Assembly (NCBI RefSeq): GCF_964340395.1
Contig: NC_135568.1
Location: forward strand, 20,723,081 to 20,787,080
DNA: 64,000 nucleotides
Source: Glandiceps talaboti
Taxonomy: Eukaryota; Hemichordata; Enteropneusta; Spengelidae
Direction: 5' to 3'
Shown piece after piece: positions 1 to 12,500 of this stretch (position 1 is the first letter of the stretch; each line of letters begins with the position of its first letter). Made by a program: the position numbers and the translations under genes. A model generated the notes under the pieces. That model had not been told where the DNA came from. It made no database searches and saw only the letters and a list, made by a program, of their open reading frames with translations.

Positions 1-3000
1 GACCATAGATTATTAACGTAGGTAGTATGTAGGATTGACATTCTGGTACCAGCTTACTATGACCATAGATTATTAACGTATGTAGTATGTAGGATTGACA
101 TTCCGGTACCAGCTTACTATGACCATAGATTATTAACGTAGGTAGTATGTAGGATTGACATTCTGGTACCAGCTTACTACGACCATAGATTATTAATGTA
201 TGTAGTATGTAGGATTGACATTCTGGTATCAGCTTACTACGACCATAGATTATTAATGTATGTAGTATGTAGGATTGACATTCTGGTACCAGCTTACTAT
301 GACCATAGATTATTAACGTAGGTAGTATGTAGGATTGACATTCTGGTATCAGCTTACTATGACCATAGATTATTAACGTATGTAGTATGTAGGATTGACA
401 TTCTGGTACCAGCTTACTATGACCATAGATTATTAACGTATGTAGTATGTAGGATTGACATTCCGGTACCAGCTTACTATGACCATAGATTATTAATGTA
501 GGTAGTATGTAGGATTGACATTCTGGTACCAGCTTACTATGACCATAGATTATTAACGTAGGTAGTATGTAGGATTGACATTCTGGTATCAGCTTACTAT
601 GACCATAGATTATTAACGTAGGTAGTATGTAGGATTGACATTCTGGTATCAGCTTACTATGACCATAGATTATTAATGTTGGTCGTATGTAGGATTGACA
701 TTCTGGTACCAGCTTACTTCGACCATAGATTATTAACGTAGGTAGTATGTAGGATTGACATTCTGGTACCAGCTTACTATGACCATAGATTATTAACGTA
801 TGTAGTATGTAGGATTGACATTCTGGTACCAGCTTACTATGCCCATAGATTATTAACGTAGGTAGTATGTAGGATTGACATTCTGGTACCAGCTTACTAT
901 GACCATAGATTATTAACGTATGTAGTATGTAGGATTGACATTCCGGTACCAGCTTACTTCGACCATAGATTATTAACGTATGTAGTATGTAGGATTGACA
1001 TTCTGGTACCAGCTTACTATGACCATAGATTATTAACGTAGGTAGTATGTAGGATTGACATTCTGGTACCAGCTTACTACGACCATAGATTATTAACGTA
1101 TGTAGTATGTAGGATTGACATTCTGGTACCAGCTTACTACGACCATAGATTATTAATGTATGTAGTATGTAGGATTGTCATTCTGGTACCAGCTTACTAT
1201 GACCATAGATTATTAATGTTGGTCGTATGTAGGATTGACATTCTGGTACCAGCTTACTATGACCATAGATTATTAACGTAGGTAGTATGTAGGATTGACA
1301 TTCTGGTACTAGCTTACTATGACCATAGATTATTAACGTATGTAGTATGTAGGATTGACATTCTGGTATCAGCTTACTATGACCATAGATTATTAACGTA
1401 GGTAGTATGTAGGATTGACATTCTGGTATCAGCTTACTATGACCATAGATTATTAACGTAGGTAGTATGTAGGATTGACATTCTGGTATCAGCTTACTAT
1501 GACCATAGATTATTAACGTAGGTAGTATGTAGGATTGACATTCCGGTACCAGCTTACTATGACCATAGATTATTAACGTAGGTAGTATGTAGGATTGACA
1601 TTCTGGTACTAGCTTACTATGACCATAGATTATTAACGTAGGTAGTATGTAGGATTGACATTCTGGTACTAGCTTACTATGACCATAGATTATTAACGTA
1701 GGTAGTATGTAGGATTGACATTCTGGTACTAGCTTACTATGACCATAGATTATTAACGTAGGTAGTATGTAGGATTGACATTCTGGTACCAGCTTACTAT
1801 GACCATAGATTATTAACGTATGTAGTATGTAGGATTGACATTCCGGTACCAGCTTACTATGACCATAGATTATTAACGTAGGTAGTATGTAGGATTGACA
1901 TTCTGGTACCAGCTTACTACGACCATAGATTATTAATGTATGTAGTATGTAGGATTGACATTCTGGTATCAGCTTACTACGACCATAGATTATTAATGTA
2001 TGTAGTATGTAGGATTGACATTCTGGTACCAGCTTACTATGACCATAGATTATTAACGTAGGTAGTATGTAGGATTGACATTCTGGTATCAGCTTACTAT
2101 GACCATAGATTATTAACGTATGTAGTATGTAGGATTGACATTCTGGTACCAGCTTACTATGACCATAGATTATTAACGTATGTAGTATGTAGGATTGACA
2201 TTCCGGTACCAGCTTACTATGACCATAGATTATTAATGTAGGTAGTATGTAGGATTGACATTCTGGTACCAGCTTACTATGACCATAGATTATTAACGTA
2301 GGTAGTATGTAGGATTGACATTCTGGTATCAGCTTACTATGACCATAGATTATTAACGTAGGTAGTATGTAGGATTGACATTCTGGTACCAGCTTACTAC
2401 GACCATAGATTATTAACGTAGGTAGTATGTAGGATTGACATTCCGGTACCAGCTTACTATGACCATAGATTATTAACGTAGGTAGTATGTAGGATTGACA
2501 TTCTGGTACCAGCTTACTATGACCATAGATTATTAACGTAGGTAGTATGTAGGATTGACATTCTGGTACCAGCTTACTATGACCATAGATTATTAACGTA
2601 TGTAGTATGTAGGATTGACATTCCGGTACCAGCTTACTATGACCATAGATTATTAATGTAGGTAGTATGTAGGATTGACATTCTGGTACCAGCTTACTAT
2701 GACCATAGATTATTAATGTAGGTAGTATGTAGGATTGACATTCTGGTACCAGCTTACTATGACCATAGATTATTAATGTTGGTCGTATGTAGGATTGACA
2801 TTCTGGTACTAGCTTACTATGACCATAGATTATTAACGTAGGTAGTATGTAGGATTGACATTCTGGTACCAGCTTACTATGACCATAGATTATTAACGTA
2901 GGTAGTATGTAGGATTGACATTCTGGTACCAGCTTACTACGACCATAGATTATTAATGTATGTAGTATGTAGGATTGACATTCTGGTATCAGCTTACTAC

Positions 3001-6000
3001 GACCATAGATTATTAATGTATGTAGTATGTAGGATTGACATTCTGGTACCAGCTTACTATGACCATAGATTATTAACGTAGGTAGTATGTAGGATTGACA
3101 TTCTGGTATCAGCTTACTATGACCATAGATTATTAACGTATGTAGTATGTAGGATTGACATTCCGGTACCAGCTTACTATGACCATAGATTATTAACGTA
3201 TGTAGTATGTAGGATTGACATTCCGGTACCAGCTTACTATGACCATAGATTATTAACGTAGGTAGTATGTAGGATTGACATTCCGGTACCAGCTTACTAT
3301 GACCATAGATTATTAACGTAGGTAGTATGTAGGATTGACATTCTGGTACCAGCTTACTATGACCATAGATTATTAACGTAGGTAGTATGTAGGATTGACA
3401 TTCTGGTACCAGCTTACTATGACCATAGATTATTAATGTAGGTAGTATGTAGGATTGACATTCTGGTACCAGCTTACTATGACCATAGATTATTAACGTA
3501 GGTAGTATGTAGGATTGACATTCCGGTACCAGCTTACTATGACCATAGATTATTAACGTAGGTAGTATGTAGGATTGACATTCTGGTACCAGCTTACTAT
3601 GACCATAGATTATTAACGTATGTAGTATGTAGGATTGACATTCTGGTACCAGATAACTATGACCATAGATTATTAATGTTGGTAGTATGTAGGATTGACA
3701 TTCTGGTATCAGCTTACTATGACCATAGATTATTAACGTATGTAGTATGTAGGATTGACATTCTGGTATCAGCTTACTATGACCATAGATTATTAACGTA
3801 GGTAGTATGTAGGATTGACATTCTGGTACCAGCTTACTATGACCATAGATTATTAACGTAGGTAGTATGTAGGATTGACATTCTGGTACCAGCTTACTAT
3901 GACCATAGATTATTAACGTAGGTAGTATGTAGGATTGACATTCTGGTACCAGCTTACTATGACCATAGATTATTAACGTAGGTAGTATGTAGGATTGACA
4001 TTCTGGTACCAGCTTACTATGACCATAGATTATTAACGTAGGTAGTATGTAGGATTGACATTCTGGTATCAGCTTACTATGACCATAGATTATTAACGTA
4101 GGTAGTATGTAGGATTGACATTCTGGTACCAGCTTAATTCGACCATAGATTATTAACGTAGGTAGTGTGTAGGATTGACATTCCGGTACCAGCTTACTAT
4201 GACCATAGATTATTAACGTAGGTAGTATGTAGGATTGACATTCTGGTACCAGCTTACTATGACCATAGATTATTAATGTTGGTAGTATGTAGGATTGACA
4301 TTCTGGTACCAGCTTACTTCGACCATAGATTATTAACGTAGGTAGTATGTAGGATTGACATTCTGGTACCAGCTTACTTCGACCATAGATTATTAACGTA
4401 GGTAGTATGTAGGATTGACATTCTGGTACCAGCTTACTATGACCATAGATTATTAACGTATGTAGTATGTAGGATTGACATTCTGGTACCAGCTTACTAC
4501 GACCATAGATTATTAACGTAGGTAGTATGTAGGATTGACATTCTGGTACCAGCTTACTATGACCATAGATTATTAACGTAGGTAGTATGTAGGATTGACA
4601 TTCCGGTACCAGCTTACTATGACCATAGATTATTAACGTAGGTAGTATGTAGGATTGACATTCTGGTACCAGCTTACTATGACCATAGATTATTAACGTA
4701 GGTAGTATGTAGGATTGACATTCTGGTACCAGCTTACTATGACCATAGATTATTAACGTATGTAGTATGTAGGATTGACATTCTGGTACCAGCTTACTAT
4801 GACCATAGATTATTAACGTATGTAGTATGTAGGATTGACATTCCGGTACCAGCTTACTATGACCATAGATTATTAATGTAGGTAGTATGTAGGATTGACA
4901 TTCTGGTACCAGCTTACTATGACCATAGATTATTAATGTAGGTAGTATGTAGGATTGACATTCTGGTACCAGCTTACTATGACCATAGATTATTAATGTT
5001 GGTCGTATGTAGGATTGACATTCTGGTACTAGCTTACTATGACCATAGATTATTAACGTAGGTAGTATGTAGGATTGACATTCTGGTACCAGCTTACTAT
5101 GACCATAGATTATTAACGTAGGTAGTATGTAGGATTGACATTCTGGTACCAGCTTACTACGACCATAGATTATTAATGTATGTAGTATGTAGGATTGACA
5201 TTCTGGTATCAGCTTACTACGACCATAGATTATTAATGTATGTAGTATGTAGGATTGACATTCTGGTACCAGCTTACTATGACCATAGATTATTAACGTA
5301 GGTAGTATGTAGGATTGACATTCTGGTATCAGCTTACTATGACCATAGATTATTAACGTATGTAGTATGTAGGATTGACATTCCGGTACCAGCTTACTAT
5401 GACCATAGATTATTAACGTATGTAGTATGTAGGATTGACATTCCGGTACCAGCTTACTATGACCATAGATTATTAACGTAGGTAGTATGTAGGATTGACA
5501 TTCCGGTACCAGCTTACTATGACCATAGATTATTAACGTAGGTAGTATGTAGGATTGACATTCTGGTACCAGCTTACTATGACCATAGATTATTAACGTA
5601 GGTAGTATGTAGGATTGACATTCTGGTACCAGCTTACTATGACCATAGATTATTAATGTAGGTAGTATGTAGGATTGACATTCTGGTACCAGCTTACTAT
5701 GACCATAGATTATTAACGTAGGTAGTATGTAGGATTGACATTCCGGTACCAGCTTACTATGACCATAGATTATTAACGTAGGTAGTATGTAGGATTGACA
5801 TTCTGGTACCAGCTTACTATGACCATAGATTATTAACGTATGTAGTATGTAGGATTGACATTCTGGTACCAGATAACTATGACCATAGATTATTAATGTT
5901 GGTAGTATGTAGGATTGACATTCTGGTATCAGCTTACTATGACCATAGATTATTAACGTATGTAGTATGTAGGATTGACATTCTGGTATCAGCTTACTAT

Positions 6001-7692
6001 GACCATAGATTATTAACGTAGGTAGTATGTAGGATTGACATTCTGGTACCAGCTTACTATGACCATAGATTATTAACGTAGGTAGTATGTAGGATTGACA
6101 TTCTGGTACCAGCTTACTATGACCATAGATTATTAACGTAGGTAGTATGTAGGATTGACATTCTGGTACCAGCTTACTATGACCATAGATTATTAACGTA
6201 GGTAGTATGTAGGATTGACATTCTGGTACCAGCTTACTATGACCATAGATTATTAACGTAGGTAGTATGTAGGATTGACATTCTGGTATCAGCTTACTAT
6301 GACCATAGATTATTAACGTAGGTAGTATGTAGGATTGACATTCTGGTACCAGCTTAATTCGACCATAGATTATTAACGTAGGTAGTGTGTAGGATTGACA
6401 TTCCGGTACCAGCTTACTATGACCATAGATTATTAACGTAGGTAGTATGTAGGATTGACATTCTGGTACCAGCTTACTATGACCATAGATTATTAATGTT
6501 GGTAGTATGTAGGATTGACATTCTGGTACCAGCTTACTTCGACCATAGATTATTAACGTAGGTAGTATGTAGGATTGACATTCTGGTACCAGCTTACTTC
6601 GACCATAGATTATTAACGTAGGTAGTATGTAGGATTGACATTCTGGTACCAGCTTACTATGACCATAGATTATTAACGTATGTAGTATGTAGGATTGACA
6701 TTCTGGTACCAGCTTACTACGACCATAGATTATTAACGTAGGTAGTATGTAGGATTGACATTCTGGTACCAGCTTACTATGACCATAGATTATTAACGTA
6801 GGTAGTATGTAGGATTGACATTCCGGTACCAGCTTACTATGACCATAGATTATTAACGTAGGTAGTATGTAGGATTGACATTCTGGTACCAGCTTACTAT
6901 GACCATAGATTATTAACGTAGGTAGTATGTAGGATTGACATTCTGGTACCAGCTTACTATGACCATAGATTATTAACGTAGGTAGTATGTAGGATTGACA
7001 TTCTGGTACCAGCTTACTATGACCATAGATTATTAACGTAGGTAGTATGTAGGATTGACATTCCGGTACCAGCTTACTATGACCATAGATTATTAACATA
7101 TGTAGTATGTAGGATTGACATTCTGGTACCAGCTTACTATGACCATAGATTATTAACGTAGGTAGTATGTAGGATTGACATTCTGGTACCAGCTTACTAT
7201 GACCATAGATTATTAACGTAGGTAGTATGTAGGATTGACATTCTGGTACCAGCTTACTATGACCGTAGATTATTAACGTAGGTAGTATGTAGGATTGACA
7301 TTCCGGTACCAGCTTACTATGACCATAGATTATTAACGTAGGTAGTATGTAGGATTGACATTCTGGTACCAGCTTACTATGACCATAGATTATTAACGTA
7401 GGTAGTATGTCGGATTGACATTCTGGTACCAGCTTACTATGACCATAGATTATTAACGTATGTAGTATGTAGGATTGACATTCTGGTATCAGCTTACTAT
7501 GACCATAGATTATTAACGTAGGTAGTATGTCGGATTGACATTCTGGTACCAGCTTACTATGACCATAGATTATTAACATAGGTAGTATGTAGGATTGACA
7601 TTCCGGTACCAGCTTACTATGACCATAGATTATTAATGTATGTAGTATGTAGGATTGACATTCTGGTACCAGCTTACTTCAACCATAGATTA
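1..7692. repeat. 60-bp minisatellite, about 128 units
   Basis: An uninterrupted array in exact 60-bp register from the left edge of the window; the last unit decays after 7680. Variation is limited to a few positions (tgtag/ggtag, ctgg/ccgg, ggtacc/ggtatc, ctat/ctac/cttc). Because 60 is divisible by three the minus strand stays open for more than 6 kb as a 20-residue repeat (IIYGHSKLVPECQ core); I regard this as a by-product. The array continues beyond the window. Confidence 0.98.
2581..6960. repeat. Higher-order duplication inside the 60-bp array (2,220-bp period)
   Basis: Rare variants recur at a fixed distance of 37 units: agataac at 3651 and 5871, agcttaattc at 4131 and 6351, tagtgtgt at 4165 and 6385, ggtcg with ggtact at 2761 and 4981. 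Units 2581-4740 and 4801-6960 match unit by unit. A smaller block, 1-600, recurs at 1741-2340 (29 units). Confidence 0.92.
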
Positions 7693-7893
7693 GGGATTGA
7701 TGCACAACCACCACTTGTAATATTTGCAGACACTTGTTTTGATTTTGTGACAAACACTTGTTATTCAAATAGCATATTTCATGTAATAAAAAAAACGTCA
7801 CTGTTAATAAGCTTGATATGTGGAATCATTTTTGTGAAAAAATTAATGTAGTAGAAATGGCCAATACTTGAACTATTTAATTCAACATTCAAA

Positions 7894-7922
7894 ACAGAGA
7901 GGGAGGGAGGGAGGGAGGGAGG

Positions 7923-7996
<74 letters not shown>
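7894..7996. repeat. GGGA and GA microsatellite
   Basis: A (GGGA)n stretch passes directly into about 33 GA units. It lies between the 60-bp minisatellite and the inverted-repeat element. Confidence 0.97.
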
Positions 7997-7998
<2 letters not shown>

Positions 7999-8025
7999 GT
8001 CTCTCAGGGGTGGTTTTGACCACTT

Positions 8026-8550
8026 CAGAGTAATGAGAATAAAGTTGCCGTCAGATTCAGCTAGCGTCATATTGAGCGTCAGATTCAGCATCAGATAGCG
8101 TCAGATCCGAAGACACACGACAGACTCAATCAAACATGAAATAATACTGTTGAGACTACATGGAAAGATTCCGTTTCACATCCTTTTGATGGAAGTTTGA
8201 ATGTCTCTGCTTGCACAATTTTTATTTGGGAAAAATATGTGAAATAGAGTTGAAATACTTGCAACCGAGACATTAATAGCCCCAAGTTCAGCCACTGTAT
8301 GTTCGTTGGTTGATACGTTTTGCCAATAATGTACATGATGTCAGTAAAAGCTAAGTTTACGTATGTAATATGTTGGTCATTTTTAAAAATTTGAATTTAA
8401 AATTTAAAAAGGATCTTTCCCTGTAGTCTCAACAGTATTATTTCAGCTTTGATTGAGTCCGTCGGGTGTCTTCGGATCTGAGGCTATCTGACGCTGAATA
8501 TGACGCTACCTGAATCTGAATCTGACGCCAACTTTATACTCGTTTCAGAG
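8026..8550. mobile_element. Long inverted-repeat element (MITE-like), arms about 145 bp
   Basis: The left arm 8026-8171 and right arm 8406-8550 are reverse complements at high identity, sharing for example aataatactgttgagacta and gcgtcagat blocks; about 235 bp of AT-rich sequence separates them. No coding sequence. No clear target duplication was found. It lies downstream of MCRS1. Confidence 0.85.
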
Positions 8551-9197
8551 TAGATAGTTGACAATGGTTTAGTATAGATATTTGTTAGGTGTTATATGCA
8601 CAATTTCAGAGTATATTTAATCTGAAAGTGAAACCTTCTACAAATGTGCCATCTCTAGGATCTCATTATAGAATATCGGAAATATTCATGAACACTTATA
8701 CAGCACCTACCCTTCTGACTATAGTCTCAGTTTGAGTAACAAAACACAAGACACTTTTTACATGTAGCTGAAACTTCAAACAAAAATTTTATTTCACTTC
8801 GGCAGTCATGAAATGTTACAAAAAAGGTTTACTTCAAACAACATATATTACTAAGGGATATCCTTCCATCAGAAAACTAGTCTTAACTTTAAATAATCTC
8901 TTAAAATAGCCTTTTTCCACAATATCCTGTGTACATAAAACAAATATGAATTCTTTATCTGAAGAAACTAGAATTTTTAAACTTATCTTAGATCAGGGAA
9001 TTGGTTTTTGTTTCTATCACAGCACAAACATAAAAGTGGTCAAATTCAAAACTTCTACTGATGCCTTTTCACACTTATCAACTGTAGAACATTTGTATCT
9101 AAGATGTTAGAATTAGATCAGTCACTTCTGGCTTGTCCTGGTACTTTTCACAAAATCCTGTCAATATGTATGATTTAGACAACATCTGACTTCCCTC
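8551..9197 (-). other. Probable MCRS1 3' UTR and downstream noncoding sequence
   Basis: AT-rich unique sequence with no gene-like frame; it contains the AATAAA at 8793-8788 and sits just downstream of the MCRS1 terminal exon. Confidence 0.5.
8788..8793 (-). terminator. Candidate MCRS1 polyadenylation signal
   Basis: AATAAA on the minus strand about 690 nt past the MCRS1 stop, the first good signal I see beyond the triplicated 3' end. Its use is inferred. Confidence 0.45.
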
Positions 9198-9530
9198 AGA
9201 GAAAGGAATGTTATCTTCTCGTTCACTCATAAGAATATCCAACATAAATCTACAGGGGTGGTAAATCACTGCACTCTCATCTTAGCAGCTCTGTAACACC
9301 TGACTTTGCCAAGAAAAATGAATGGTATCCAGTTCACAAGAATATTCCATATGTATCTACAAGGGTGGTCAATCACTGTATTCCCATCTTAGCAGCTTCT
9401 GCAACACCTGACCTCTCAGAAAGGAATGATATCTTCCAATTTACTCACAAGAATATTCCATATGTATCTATAGGGGTGGCCAATCACTGTACTCCCATCT
9501 TAGCAGCTTCAGCTCTGACAACACTAATAA
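9198..9530 (-). repeat. Triplicated MCRS1 stop-codon / 3' UTR segment
   Basis: Three imperfect copies spaced 107-111 bp. On the minus strand each carries a version of the exon end gctgctaagatggg followed by a TGA-containing stretch and a shared 3' UTR tail (ccatatgtatct on the plus strand). The copy at about 9484-9530 is the real exon end, since only it is preceded by the FHA strand. Confidence 0.85.
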
Positions 9531-9570
9531 GGTCTTGATTAATTAAAAAGATGAATCTCAATCCTGTGAT
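9484..9570 (-). CDS. MCRS1: MCRS1 terminal exon: last FHA strand and C terminus
   Basis: 87 nt including TGA at 9486-9484; acceptor tctgtccatag. It reads ITGLRFIFLINQDLISVVRA and then EAAKMGVQ stop, matching the final FHA beta strand and the RAEAAK tail of MCRS1. It joins in phase 0 to the FHA exon across a 9.2-kb intron filled by two minisatellites. The stop-codon end of the exon is repeated downstream in two imperfect copies. Confidence 0.95.
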   Translation of the reverse strand: MTGLRFIFLINQDLISVVRAEAAKMGVQ

Positions 9571-12500
9571 CTATGGACAGAAAATATGACAAAAAGGGAA
9601 CATTATCTAAAGATAGTAAGGTTTGATGACTGCATAATACTAGCCATATGTTTACACATTTGTCTTGTCTTGTCTAGTACTATACAAAACATCATCAGAT
9701 GTGGCTATATACATATAGTCCATCATGCATCACAACTAAAATTTACTTGTTTAGTTTCAAGGTTTATCAGTGATTTAAAATTAGCCACATCTTTTGCTCC
9801 TTTTGTACATGGTGGTAATGCGTTCCATAAAGGTATAGTCTGTGGACAGAGTAAGTAATGATAAATCTTTGGTGGAGCGAATGGTGTTCTAGTTTAGCTT
9901 CTGTGTTTGACGAGTGGTAATGTTTGGTATCTTGGTAAAGGTGTTTTATACTTGTACGTATGAGTGATTCCATGTGTTTCTTTGATACTTCACATTTCAC
10001 AAGTAAAGTTCATAAGACTTACATAGAAAACATTCAGTTGAGACAAATGTGAAAGTAAGTAATTATTACCATTACATTTGTACTTTATATCCACATTATA
10101 CATTAAAGGTGCCAATATCTATCTGTCAGTCTGTCTATTGCTTCTACCATAGCAGGTTGGAAATGAAAATAAAGACACTATCAGTCTGTCTATTGCTTCT
10201 ACCATAGCAGGTTGGAAATGAAAATAAAGACACTATCAGTCTGTCTATTGCTTCTACCATAGCAGGTTGGAAATGAAAATAAAGACACTATCAGTCTGTC
10301 TATTGCTTCTACCATACCAGGTTGGAAATGAAAATAAAGACACTATCAGTCTGTCTATTGCTTCTACCATAGCAGGTTGGAAATGAAAATAAAGACACTA
10401 TCAGTCTGTCTATTGCTTGTAGCATAGCAGGTTGGAAATGAAAATAAAGACACTATCAGTCTGTCTATTGCTTCTACCATAGCAGGTTGGAAATGAAAAT
10501 AAAGTCACTATCAGTCTGTCTATTGCTTGTAGCATAGCAGGTTGGAAATGAAAATAAAGACACTATCAGTCTGTCTATTGCTTCTACCATAGCAGGTTGG
10601 AAATGAAAATAAAGACACTATCAGTCTGTCTATTGCTTGTAGCATAGCAGGTTGGAAATGAAAATAAAGACACTATCAGTCTGTCTATTGCTTGTAGCAT
10701 AGCAGGTTGGAAATGAAAATAAAGACACTATCAGTCTGTCTATTGCTTGTAGCATAGCAGGTTGGAAATGAAAATAAAGACACTATCAGTCTGTCTATTG
10801 CTTCTACCATAGCAGGTTGGAAATGAAAATAAAGACACTATCAGTCTGTCTATTGCTTCTACCATAGCAGGTTGGAAATGAAAATAAAGACACTATCAGT
10901 CTGTCTATTGCTTGTAGCATAGCAGGTTGGAAATGAAAATAAAGACACTATCAGTCTGTCTATTGCTTCTACCATAGCAGGTTGGAAATGAAAATAAAGA
11001 CACTATCAGTCTGTCTATTGCTTCTAGCATAGCAGGTTGGAAATGAAAATAAAGACACTATCAGTCTGTCTATTGCTTCTACCATAGCAGGTTGGAAATG
11101 AAAATAAAGACACTATCAGTCTGTCTATTGCTTCTAGCATAGCAGGTTGGAAATGAAAATAAAGACACTATCAGTCTGTCTATTGCTTCTACCATAGCAG
11201 GTTGGAAATGAAAATAAAGACACTATCAGTCTGTCTATTGCTTCTACCATAGCAGGTTGGAAATGAAAATAAAGACACTATCAGTCTGTCTATTGCTTCT
11301 ACCATAGGAGGTTGGAAATGAAAATAAAGACACTATCATTCTGTCTATTGCTTCTACCATAGCAGGTTGGAAATGAAAATAAAGACACTATCAGTCTGTC
11401 TATTGCTTCTACCATACCAGGTTGGAAATGAAAATAAAGTCACTATCAGTCTGTCTATTGCTTGTAGCATAGCAGGTTGGAAATGAAAATAAAGACACTA
11501 TCAGTCTGTCTATTGCTTGTAGCATAGCAGGTTGGAAATGAAAATAAAGACACTATCAGTCTGTCTATTGCTTGTAGCATAGCAGGTTGGAAATGAAAAT
11601 AAAGACACTATCAGTCTGTCTATTGCTTCTACCATAGCAGGTTGGAAATGAAAATAAAGACACTATCAGTCTGTCTATTGCTTCTACCATAGCAGGTTGG
11701 AAATGAAAATAAAGACACTATCAGTCTGTCTATTGCTTGTAGCATAGCAGGTTGGAAATGAAAATAAAGACACTATCAGTCTGTCTATTGCTTGTAGCAT
11801 AGCAGGTTGGAAATGAAAATAAAGACACTATCAGTCTGTCTATTGCTTCTACCATAGCAGGTTGGAAATGAAAATAAAGACACTATCAGTCTGTCTATTG
11901 CTTGTAGCATAGCAGGTTGGAAATGAAAATAAAGACACTATCAGTCTGTCTATTGCTTCTAGCATAGCAGGTTGGAAATGAAAATAAAGACACTATCAGT
12001 CTGTCTATTGCTTCTACCATAGCAGGTTGGAAATGAAAATAAAGACACTATCAGTCTGTCTATTGCTTCTACCATAGCAGGTTGGAAATGAAAATAAAGA
12101 CACTATCAGTCTGTCTATTGCTTCTAGCATAGCAGGTTGGAAATGAAAATAAAGACACTATCAGTCTGTCTATTGCTTCTACCATAGCAGGTTGGAAATG
12201 AAAATAAAGACACTATCAGTCTGTCTATTGCTTCTAGCATAGCAGGTTGGAAATGAAAATAAAGACACTATCAGTCTGTCTATTGCTTCTACCATAGCAG
12301 GTTGGAAATGAAAATAAAGACACTATCAGTCTGTCTATTGCTTCTACCATAGCAGGTTGGAAATGAAAATAAAGACACTATCAGTCTGTCTATTGCTTCT
12401 ACCATAGGAGGTTGGAAATGAAAATAAAGACACTATCAGTCTGTCTATTGCTTCTAGCATAGCAGATTGGAAATGAAAATAAAGACACTATCAGTCTGTC

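Noticed and set aside
1178-7579. 2133-codon open frame on the minus strand
   Set aside because: It is a 60-bp tandem repeat read as 20 codons; there is no start context, exon signal or non-repeat domain, and it ends where the array changes.
7882-8091. RE/SL repeat frames over the GA microsatellite
   Set aside because: Simple-sequence translation only.
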